The notes beneath the pieces were generated by a model, which was not told the origin of the DNA, ran no database searches, and saw nothing but the letters and a program-made list of their open reading frames with translations. Position numbers and translations under genes: made by a program. From Nepenthes gracilis (taxonomy: Eukaryota > Streptophyta > Magnoliopsida > Caryophyllales > Nepenthaceae): 64,000 nucleotides of DNA. This document shows, piece by piece, positions 55,336-64,000 of this stretch (position 1 is its first letter; the number at the start of each line of letters is the position of its first letter). The stretch is from the NCBI GenBank assembly GCA_033239525.1, contig BSYO01000010.1, forward strand, positions 10,257,379 through 10,321,378, read 5' to 3'.

Positions 55336-56290
55336 TTCTTATCCTTATTTCCTTAGCCATAAATTCTCTAGACCACTAAAACCTTTCCAATTCATACGAT
55401 TAAAAATTTAGTCAGTTTCAGAGCTTCTCTATGACTTAACGATATAGTTTTAGATTAATTCCTTAAGTGTAATTTGTCAGATAAACTTCATCAAACCTCC
55501 AATTAGCATTACCATCTCAAGATTCATACATTTCTTCTCATTCTTTGACTCTTAACTTATCGTATTTCAATCGACCAGTTAAAACATTGTTCGATAATCC
55601 TTCAGATAACTTCAAAACACCCCAAACGATTAACAATGCATTGCTATGGGACTTTTCAGACTAAACCTTAATTGGAGATCCTTCAAACAGCTTCTGAACA
55701 TCTTAGAAGTTCTACAGTACATTCCTGTGGGACTTTTCAGACTAAAATTACCTCATAGTCCTTATCATATTTCAGAATCACAGTTACAGCTCAAAATTTG
55801 GGAAACTTATACATAAAATCTCCAAATTTTGACCTAGGGTTTTGTACAGAGCTTTCGAACCATAATCGGACACCCTACGCATGTATAGTCATGAAATTGA
55901 AGCCCTATATTGCCATATATACAGATAAACTTAAATTCTATCAGATTAATTTATAGAAACATGCTTCACATGCATTAAACGGAGAGAAGCTATAATTTAG
56001 AGCATAAATTTTTTTGTAGGGATACAGAAAAGCAATAAAAATAGAGGGTAACGTTTGGGGTACACTTGCCTTAGCCTACTCTACCGTTATGTTTACCCGG
56101 ATCGGATCGGAAGTGGCGAATCTCTCCTCTTCACCTCCTTTTCTTCCTTCCTCCTTAATTCCCTTCATATGTTCTGCTGGTTCTGATCGTGGGTTTCCCC
56201 TATCTCTCCCACAATCCTCTTTAAACGCAAAAGAAAGAGGAAGCATGCACGTCCCACGTGGCAAGCTCTCGAGCACCCGTCGAGCGGCCA
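55336..56290 (-). mobile_element. Older LTR B, interior and exon 1 part
   Basis: The minus strand text (GGCTAAGGAAATAAGGATAAG at its edge) matches the solo LTR at 7075-7110. It has donor GCTAAG|GCAAGTGTACCCC near 56065, a GA-rich leader and the start of the CTCGAG block. Interrupted at 56290 by another LTR. Confidence 0.65.
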
Positions 56291-58721
56291 TGAAACAGAA
56301 AACATAAATTCAAATCATTAAATTCTGTAGAAATTTTGACAAAGTTCTATCTACAATTAGACCAAAACCAAATATATAACCTGCATATTATAACCTATAC
56401 ATGCACACAACTAATCCAAAAGCCACAAGTTTTCCTACAACACACATTCACAAGATCATAAGGTTATATCTATCCATGGCTATAACATAATCCAATCCAC
56501 TAAATCAGAAACATGTATGAGATGCCATCTATGACCTATATAGAAATCTAGAATACAAAATAGCGGAAGCAACTACAAACTTATGGAAGAAATATTTTCT
56601 GTTTCATCACACACATGATATACATTTCATATATGAAATCTATATACACAAGACCCATATACAAAATCCAATATTTATATTCAAAACTGTTTCTTTTCAA
56701 AGTCTCCAAAATACTTTAGGTCTCCAAAAGTCTTCAGGCTAAATTTGAAATTACTCTCTCGCCTGGTACTAGCTCTACGGTCTCATCTAGAGGGGAAAAT
56801 AGTAAACAGTGAGTCGAAGCCCAACAAGGTACCAAAATATGTAGAACGTAATGCTTTTATACAGAACATATATTCCATAAGACAGAATGCCACAATAATA
56901 TCAGAAAAATAGAGCATTCATACGAACAGGTTTTAATAAATCAGAATTTATGCTTTTCTATAAAACATAACTATATTAGAACAGAAATTGCGATAATCAA
57001 AAGAACAGAAGTATTAACAGAAAATAGGAAGGAAGCATATTTCTATTTAAACATGTGCCGAAATCTATGAGACACTTCTAAGGCTCATTTGTTTTTTAGA
57101 AGTTCTATGTTCGATATTCTATGAACCCATCTACTATACTTTACTAGCCGAGAGACTAATAATCGAGGACAAATTGTGTTTAATCCATACAATCAAAGGT
57201 CGATAGTTTAATAGTTCAATGGTACATTTCTCAATTCGATAGTTCGATAGCTATCCTCGATTACCATAACCGTAATATTTTAAGACATGCCGGAGAACCT
57301 TAACTAACTATTTATCGGTTCTAGGTTCAATTTTCTTATTAATTAATTTAATTCAATGCATTTGTTCAAAATCCCATAACCAAAATTCATCATATTTCAA
57401 TGTCAAGTCTGAATTTCAATCGGTTACTCTTTCAGTCGATTTCAGAAGTTTCCATAGTTCGATGAGTCTTTCCATAGTTCGATAATCCAGTTCCATACAA
57501 TATTTTCAAATACAAATCATTCAATGAACATTATTAGGCAACAATTTTACATTTAAATCATTAAAATTCCAAGTTTTCAATAAAATTTTCTAAATTTTCG
57601 TTCCAAGGTTCAATACAAAACTTCCAGACTTAAATCAGACACAAAATACAAGTTTATTCATGAAATCGATGCTATAATTCCAATACCTATACAAAATCAT
57701 GCATTTAAACCAAAAACCCCCAATTTTCGAGCTAGGGTTTACGATATATGGTCCGGACACAAAACGGAGGCAAATCATGAGCCAAATCATGAAATCAGAG
57801 CTATCGATCACAATATATATACATAAACATGAACTTTAGTCCAAAAGTCATGAGATTCATGCATTATTCATGTCAAATATTATAGAACAAGGTTTTTGGA
57901 GCATAAACGATAATGTGGAGATATTAAAACACTGTAAAAATGGTATATAACATCTGAGGTATGCTTGCCTGAGCTCGATTTATAGTTACCATGACTCTGA
58001 TCAAAGTGGATCGAAAGATTTCTCCTTTTTCTTCTCTTCCCTCTCCTTCCCTTTCTCCTCTTCTTCATTGCTGTCGTCGTTGGCTGTTAGAACTGAGACC
58101 CTGAATCCCAAATTTCCCATTTAAAACCCAAGGGAAGGAAGTCACGTGTGCTGTCCCATGACCGGCGCTCGAGCAAGTAGGTGCCGAGTGTAATTTGGTG
58201 GGAATGCTTGAGCGCCAACCGGTCTTGCATCGAGCGCCCGGTTCTACCGAATCCGCTCGGGGGTGGCACCTTGAGCACACTTCGTGTGGTGCATTCTATT
58301 TTCTGTGCCGTGTTTGCGCTCGAGCACTACTTGGGCTTGGGTCAAGCCCGCGTCGAGCCTACAACAAGCCTACTTCATGTTTTTGTCAACTGGGACCCAT
58401 TTTGACAGTTCCAACCCAATTCTTTGCATCCTTGGACCCTAATTTTGATTATATAGCCTTAATAGGGCATGATTATCATAATTTAAAGCCTGAAATCTTA
58501 TTTACGAATCAACGTTTTTCGGTTTACAACTTCAGTTCCCGATTTACCAATTTCTAATACTTAGGCTTTTCGATCCAATTCCTTTCATAGCCCTTGACCT
58601 TAATTCACCTATTTTAAATTAATTACTCATTTTTTGCCATATTTTGGGAACCGGTACCCCTACGGAGCCCATCTTTCTCCTAATTATCATGTTTTGTAAG
58701 TTCGGGTCATTATAACACCCG
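56291..58721 (-). mobile_element. LTR B copy nested in the older LTR
   Basis: On the minus strand the terminus is near TTTTCTGTTTCA (56291). Acceptor CCCCTCTAG and a DETVELVPG-type micro-ORF (from 56787, frameshifted so the stop is lost) follow, with H3-like arms near 57175, donor GCTCAG|GCAAGCATACC near 57965, CTCGAG cluster (58165-58390) and a damaged start near GACCCGAACTTACAAAACATG (58721). No clean TSD. Confidence 0.65.
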
Positions 58722-58826
58722 TCGCAAGCCCATCCCGCTCCCATGCCACCTCGAGCAATCCTCAGGCAGTGCTATTTGTAAATTTGAGCCTCCATTGGTG
58801 CTCAGGCATACATCGAGTGCCGGTCC
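58722..58826 (-). mobile_element. Older LTR B, U3 piece
   Basis: It contains GCTCGAGGTGGC on the minus strand and lies between two nested LTRs. It probably belongs with 55336-56290 and 61153-61291. Confidence 0.45.
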
Positions 58827-61152
58827 TATGACAGAATGGATCCTAATCCATACAGGACCCTCCGTCAAATAGATACAGAAGCTTAAATCATTTAAATCTT
58901 GTAGAGATTTGGGCAGAGTTTCCTCTGTAGCTCGGCCAAATCTAAATATAAAACCTGTATATAATGACCTGTACAAGCACACAACTAATCAAGTACCATA
59001 ATTTTTCCTACAACACACATTCACAGGATCTCAATGGCCATTTCCATCCATGGCTTTAATTTATCAATCCTATCCATATACCGAAATCATATAAGAGATG
59101 TTTGTTAAGACCTATACAAAGCCAGAAAACATATAGTGGACGGAACTATATCCATAATAAAAACCTGCATGAGCATAAAGACAGTTCTAACAGGATATAA
59201 TACATGCCACAAATATTAATACATAGTTCTCCTTCACAATTCAGATCTTTACATGTAAAATTACTAGAGTTCCCAAAATCTTCAAGATAACTTCAAGGCT
59301 CCAAGTCTTCCATGCTTGCACTAGCTATGCATGATCCTTAGGAATCAGCTCTATAGCTTATCTGGATGGAAAAAAATAAAATAGTGAGTCAAAACCCAAC
59401 AAGGTACCAAAATATATAGAATATAATGCTTTCATGTAGAATATAAGTGCATATAAAACAAATATAGTGCCATATAAAGCATAAATGTATTAAGGCGGCG
59501 ATTATGAAAATATTAGCAGAACATAAATGCAGAAAGTCCTACAAACTGTCAAAGAATAGGAACATATACGAAAAGCATGAGAAAAGTATAATTCAACATG
59601 AACAGGGTCTGGTAATCATTATTTATACTTTCACGCAAAACATATATTCATTAGAATAGAAAACTACAATAATATTAGGAAAATAAAAGCATTCATAAAC
59701 TACGGTATGATCAAAAGAAAAGTAGCGGTCTTAGAAATAGAAATCAAGCATAGTGCTATTTAAACATGCGTCGAAAATCATAAATCGGTATAATCATGCT
59801 TCGATAATCATAAATTAGTAAAATATGCTTCAGAAATCAAAAAATAGTATCAATTCTATAAATTCTAGAAATTTTCTTTTTACTATCAGGAGGACCAAAC
59901 TAATAGACCCTACTAGCCGATGGGGCAAGTAATCGATGATAGATTGTATTCACTCCATACAATCTAAGGCCAGCAATAATTATCCCTTCTCGTGGGATTA
60001 TATACTAATACATCCCGAAGGACGGTGGATTATATACTAATACCTCCTGAAGGACGGTGGATCACCTAAATTCTAACCTCTGAAACTAACGCCCTGTGGA
60101 AGGGTGGACCAGATATAACTCCATGGACAGAGTTATCCTTGATTATCACCATAACATTTTAAGGCATACTGAAGAATCTAACCTGACTATATTTCAGTCC
60201 TGAGTCCCAATTTACAAAATCAAAAACATTTTTCTTTAAATTTCCAAGCTTTTAGCTTATCGTATATCAGTAAATCGGTCAGAATCATACAAGTAACCTT
60301 TCAGGCTACTTCAAAAATCCACATAAACTCAATAGTGCAGTTCCACGTAAATTTTTCAGTTATAAATCATAACATGAACATTACCATTTTACAAATAAGC
60401 CCTTACATTTCAAGATTTATGGAATTTAAACATCAAATCCCTTCATTTTCGTGCTCAGGGTTTCGATAAATATTTTGGACATAAAACGGATACCGAATAT
60501 AGATTTACACATGAAATTGGGGTTATATATTGTCATACATGCAGGTAAACATGAAATCTATCCGAACATTTTATAGAAACATACATTATTTACATGAAAC
60601 GTGTAGAAACAGGTATTTAGAGCATAAACATAATATTTGAGATATTAAAATGCTGTAAAAATGGTAAATAACATCCAAAGTACACTTATATGAGCTCGAT
60701 TTGTAGTTATTTTTACCTGGAATCGGTGGATTTTTCCTTTTCCTTCACTTTTTCCCTCTTCCTCCTCCCCTTTGAGTCTCTACTGCTTGGTGCCTCAACA
60801 AACGCCCCAAACCCCTTTTTAAAAACGAAGGAAAGCAGGTCACGTGACTCACCCGAGGACCAGCACTCGTGTAGTCCTCGAGCACTCCCTCTCGCAAAAT
60901 AGTGCCTGGGATGGCGCTCGAGCACCCATCGAGCACCACCCTTATAGCTTACACTGCTCTCGTCTCACCCAGGCGGCCATCAGGCGACCGTGTTTGTAAA
61001 ATTGCACCTCACCAACTCTCGAGCATCCCATTTTCTTCCTATTTGTTCATTTTTACTTTGATACCTATTTGTCATTTGTTCTTATGCCAAATCATAATCA
61101 TCATCAACTTAATTACTTCATATTTATCATATTTTGGGATCGGGATCTCACA
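58827..61152 (-). mobile_element. Solo LTR B, 2.3 kb, probable TSD
   Basis: On the minus strand it starts TGTGAGATCCCGATCCC and ends GGATCCATTCTGTCATA. Flanks are GGTCC (58822-58826) and GGTCG (61153-61157), four of five equal. It has a CTCGAG block (60850-61020), a decayed donor ATATAAGTG near 60690, the CCATGGAGTTAT block (60117-60138, perfect 7-bp arms), H3 with a compensatory pair (59942-59964), and a broken micro-ORF (CCATCCAGATAAGC near 59365). Confidence 0.78.
59942..59964 (-). other. Hairpin H3 with a compensatory base-pair change
   Basis: Plus-strand arms GATTGTAT and ATACAATC. Relative to GATTGTGT and ACACAATC at 30196 and 33401, one pair has changed on both arms and pairing stays perfect. 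Confidence 0.65.
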
Positions 61153-61291
61153 GGTCGCTTCCTTCTTCCCTTTTTGCCTAATTTGCTTATTTTGCCTCAG
61201 TGTCCATTTATCCCTTATTCTTGAACCTAACCATGATTATTTTCAACTTAATCACCATGTAATTATCAGATTTTGGGATCGAGATCTCACA
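61153..61291 (-). mobile_element. Older LTR B, start of U3
   Basis: The minus strand starts TGTGAGATCTCGATCCC with ATCTGATAATTACATGG. It ends where the solo LTR 58827-61152 is inserted. Confidence 0.6.
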
Positions 61292-62292
61292 AAAACAGTC
61301 CTAGGCCCAATTGTCTTACTGACTTAGGGTATTCTTGTTCTTAATTCTTAGTCTTAACTTATCAGACCTCAAAAACCACTTCAAATTCATACAAATCAAA
61401 CGTTCAGATAATTTCTAAAACTCTCAGAAATTGACAGAATATCCACTGCACAAATTCTCAAACAAAAATCAGCAAATAAACTAAACTAACATGTCAAATA
61501 ATATTTTCATCTCATTCCTCAAGGTTTTTACTACTAATATTCCTCCATTTTCTAGTTAGGGTTTAGGACATATCTTCTCGATATAAATCGAACATAAAAT
61601 TTATGCCAAATGATGAAATCAAAGCAATACATTATCATATTCATGCATAAGCATAAAATCTATTCAATAAGTCATAAGAAACATGTATCGTTCGAAGCAA
61701 ATCTTAGAAAAAGAGGGTTAGAACATTAATGTCAAAATGAAGATATTTAAAGGCAATAATAGAGGAAAATAAAGTTGAGGGTATACTTATCTCAACCTGA
61801 TTTACTAATTTTCTTACTCTAATCGGGCTGAAATCTCCTCTTCTTCCTCTTTTTCCTTCTCCTTCCTGCTCCTTTCTCTACTCTTCCTTCATGTTTTGTC
61901 GCCGTGCTGCTTTTCTCTCTCCCCCTTCCCTATTTAAAATGCAAAAAGGTAAGCAGGTCGCAAAATTTTTAACCAGTGCTCAAGCACTAGGCGGGCGGGC
62001 GCGACGCGCTCGAGCCCCCAGCTGGCGTTGACATTCATAAAATACTGCCTCCTTATGTGCTCGAGCCCAACAGCGAGTGCAGCATTGTTGTGATTTTGCC
62101 CCCCATTTTGCTCAAGCCCAGTAGCTACTGAAATCTGCGCCTCCTTTTAGACTCAAGGCCATAGCAGGCTTAGCTCAGAAATTTTGCTGCACTAAGTAAA
62201 TTTTTTATTTTTTTCAATTTTACTTATCACTAACTTAATTATATCAATTTAATTACTAGAATTTACTATATTTTAGATACTCATACCTTATA
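61292..62292 (-). mobile_element. 3' LTR (5' half) of the minus-strand element
   Basis: It lies directly after a polypurine tract on the minus strand, starting TATAAGGTATGAG (TGTGAG-type start, damaged). It has CTCAAG/CTCGAG block (61975-62170), TATA-like CCTATTTAAAATGC near 61930, leader, and donor position GTTGAG|ATAAGTATACCC near 61785 (GC lost). It is cut at 61291 by a younger LTR. Confidence 0.65.
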
Positions 62293-62305
62293 TCCTCCCT
62301 TACTT
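62293..62305 (-). other. Polypurine tract
   Basis: AAGTAAGGGAGGA on the minus strand between pol and LTR. Confidence 0.65.
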
Positions 62306-62337
62306 ATAAAATTTTGTCCTCGAAATTTAGCTAAGCT

Positions 62338-62347
62338 ACATACCTCA
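62338..62347 (-). other. Pol stop codon overlapping a splice-donor-like site
   Basis: The minus strand reads TGAG|GTATGT, the same arrangement and phase as 24185 and 46793. Confidence 0.5.
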
Positions 62348-63395
62348 TGGAAATAAATGGGCGTATTTGCTCCAGATTTCCTCTTCGCGCTACCATATTG
62401 CTTCTTCGGACGAATGATTCTTCTATAAAACTTTCACCAAGGGAATGGTCTTTGCACAAAGTATCTGATCCTTTCTATCCAAAATCCGCACTGCCTCCTC
62501 AATGTAAGTTAGATCTTTACTCACCGTCAAAGGCTCAAACTCAATAACATGCATGGGATTATGAACATACTTACGAAGTATCGATATATTAAATACATCG
62601 TGGTCATCCGCCAACTTAGGTGGCAATGCCAATCCTCTCTAAAATTTTGAAAGGGCCAATGAATCGCGGTTTTAAATTTTTTCTTACCCCAATTTGAATG
62701 TTCCCTTTGACGGTGATACTTTCACAAACACATAATTGCCAACCTCAAATTTCAATGCCGATCTCCTTTGATCTGTACAGCTTTTCTGTCTACTCTGAGC
62801 TACCTTCAGATTCTCTTGGACCATTCTAATTTTCTCCGTGGTCTCCTTAATAATCTCGAGACCCAAAAGCCTCTTATCTCCCGTTTCCTCCCAATAGATC
62901 GGCGACTTACATTTTCTCTCATAAAGAGCCTCATATGGTGCCATGCCTATACTTGCCTAATAACTATCTTTATAGGCAAATTTTGCCAAGGCCAAATAAT
63001 TGTCCCGATTTTCCTTCATGTTTAACACTAAAGCTCTCAACATATCATCTAAAATCTGAATCGTATGCTCCGATTGGCCATCAGTTTGAGGGTGATACAC
63101 CGTACTAAATTTAAGTTTCATCCCCACTTCTTTATGCAGACTCTCCCAAAATTTGGAGATAAAGCACAGGTCAGATACAATCGTTACAGGCACTCCATGG
63201 AGTATGACAATCTCATTTATATACAATTCACCAGTCTATCCTGAGAATACATCATCCTAATTGCCAAGAAATCGCCTGATTTAGTCAGCCTATCGATAAT
63301 AACCCAAATAGCATCATGGTTCTTAAGAGTTCTTGGTAAGCCTAGCACAAAATCCATCACAATATCTTCCTATTTCTAATTCAGAATCGGCATCA
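62345..63395 (-). pseudogene. Pol remnant: integrase core to chromodomain-like tail
   Basis: On the minus strand: PIPNWK-stop-[23 protein letters not shown], a frameshift, then GVPVTIVSDLCF, FWESLHKEVGMKLKFSTVYH, QTDGQSEHTIQILDDMLR, APYEALYERKCKSPIYWEE, GNYVFVKVSPSKG, ILRKYVHNPMHVIEFEPL and KTIPLVKVL. The integrase aspartate (SD) and glutamate (SEH) remain in place, but frameshifts and stops break the frame in at least four places. The upstream half of pol is missing; the break at about 63395 abuts a plus-strand LTR end. Confidence 0.85.
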
Positions 63396-63475
63396 GTTGC
63401 ACCCAATTGGTTTAGTTTGGGTTTTCAATTGTGTTATGAATGACGGAATCAAAAAAAAAAATCCGTTCTGTCGCA
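63396..63475 (+). mobile_element. LTR A, last 80 bases
   Basis: GTTGCACCCAATTGGTTTAG, TTTCAATTGTGTTATGAATG, ACGGAATC then A11 and ATCCGTTCTGTCGCA, matching the end of LTR A at 29427 and 35123. The rest of the LTR is missing. Confidence 0.8.
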
Positions 63476-63488
63476 ATTGGTATCAGAG
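63476..63488 (+). other. Primer-binding site, tRNA-Met type
   Basis: ATTGGTATCAGAG immediately after the LTR end; TGGTATCAGAG matches the 3' end of plant initiator tRNA-Met. Confidence 0.85.
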
Positions 63489-63702
63489 AATTAAGATGCC
63501 TTAGGAATTGATCGATCGAAAAGCAAAAGTATAGGTTTGGATCTCTGAATAGAATACCTGTATGAATAGGTAAAGGAAGCTAAGACAATTGGGACCCTTA
63601 AGAGATTGGTTCTTAGGCTTGGTTAGAAATTCCTCAAAGTTATTGAATACTTCTTTCTTATTCATTGGATCCTTGTCCTTATATACATGTGTTTATTATA
63701 GG
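63489..63702 (+). other. Leader between primer-binding site and gag
   Basis: A 214-base untranslated leader, AG- and T-rich, no motif recognised. It shares ATGCCTTAGG and ATTGATCGATCG-type words with the decayed leaders elsewhere. Confidence 0.6.
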
Positions 63703-64000
63703 ATGGCAAATAGAAGAGGTGGGAGAAATGGTCGTGGTGGCATTAACACGCCCTATGATAGAGAGGCAGCCTACATCAATTTTCTGGAGAGGATGGCTAA
63801 TGTAGTAGAGCATGTCGAGCAAAAGCACATGGCCCCAAATCCTGCACCCGAGCCAGCTCCGGCACCTCCTGGACCTACAACTTATGATAGGTTTATAGCT
63901 GAACGAACACCGAGCTTCCTACGAAAGCCTGATCCGGCTGAGGCAAACGTGTGGATGAAAAGAATGAAGAAGATATTCGATGTGCTTGGCTGTACTGACC
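63703..64000 (+). CDS. Gag of a Ty3/gypsy element, N-terminal part, runs off the right edge
   Basis: ATG at 63703 opens 99 codons without a stop. The N-terminus is basic and glycine-rich (MANRRGGRNGRGG), followed by NFLERMANVVEHVEQ, a proline-rich linker (APEPAPAPPGP) and then RKPDPAEANVWMKRMKKIF, the start of the retrotransposon gag (capsid) domain. It sits 214 bases after the primer-binding site, as expected. It is the only element protein here with an intact start and no damage so far, and may mark a younger, possibly complete element to the right. Its 5' LTR is truncated to 80 bases, so it cannot be intact as it stands. Confidence 0.85.
   Translation, partial: MANRRGGRNGRGGINTPYDREAAYINFLERMANVVEHVEQKHMAPNPAPEPAPAPPGPTTYDRFIAERTPSFLRKPDPAEANVWMKRMKKIFDVLGCTD

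Noticed and set aside
63476..63488. tRNA gene remnant
   Set aside because: The match is to the 3' terminus of initiator tRNA-Met only and sits at an LTR edge, so it is a primer-binding site.

Overview
This window looks like transposon-choked, probably pericentromeric, DNA of a flowering plant, most likely a eudicot. The evidence is AT-rich sequence, dense nested LTR retrotransposons whose primer-binding sites match initiator tRNA-Met (TGGTATCAGAG), pol remnants of the chromovirus type (closest in memory to the Tekay/Del lineage of Ty3/gypsy), and a plant LINE family whose ORF1 carries the DUF4283 domain. I recognise no host gene, tRNA, rRNA or CRISPR array. Almost every base I can place is a transposable element or a decayed piece of one. 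Family names (LTR A, B, C) are my own labels.

Layout. 1-577 is a LINE ORF1 fragment (minus). 722-5814 holds LTR fragments, minisatellites and a LINE-derived insertion (3011-5145) with target-site duplications (TSDs). 5820-8714 is a solo LTR with 5-bp TSDs, sitting inside an older LTR (5162-5814 and 8720-9240). 9400-15370 is more LTR debris, an AT-rich stretch, a 5'-truncated LINE (12109-13317) and an unrelated AT-rich LTR (13798-15370). 15371-22495 is a set of LTRs in opposing orientation with a decayed gag region. 22512-28800 is a pol remnant with polypurine tract and 3' LTR, the LTR split by a LINE-like element that has ORF1 but no reverse transcriptase (25564-28195). 28812-38357 contains an integrase fragment, a LINE ORF1 fragment split by a perfect solo LTR (29427-32551), and back-to-back LTR pieces. 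38358-44738 is a cluster of LTR C copies. 44742-49550 is a pol remnant plus complete LTR B. 49551-63395 is a minus-strand pile of internal sequence and nested B LTRs ending in a minus-strand pol. 63396-64000 is the start of a better preserved element: LTR end, primer-binding site, leader and an open gag frame running off the right edge.

The most interesting signal is shared internal architecture in these 2-3 kb LTRs. In order, many carry a cluster of CTCGAG palindromes, a TATA box, a short first exon ending in an AG|GCAAGT or AG|GTAAGT donor-like site, one or more short hairpins whose pairing is kept by compensatory or wobble changes, a pyrimidine tract with CAG or TAG, and then a 12-13 codon reading frame of consensus D-E-x-x-E-L-x-P-D-E-x-E-stop. 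In all four pol 3' ends that can be read, a donor-like GTATGT or GTAAGT site lies at the pol stop in the one phase that would join this LTR tail in frame. This suggests an undescribed spliced terminal exon inside the LTR. It is inference and needs RNA and comparative data.

Limits: all boundaries were read by eye, many fragments are old, and family assignments and functions rest on motif recognition without database searches.
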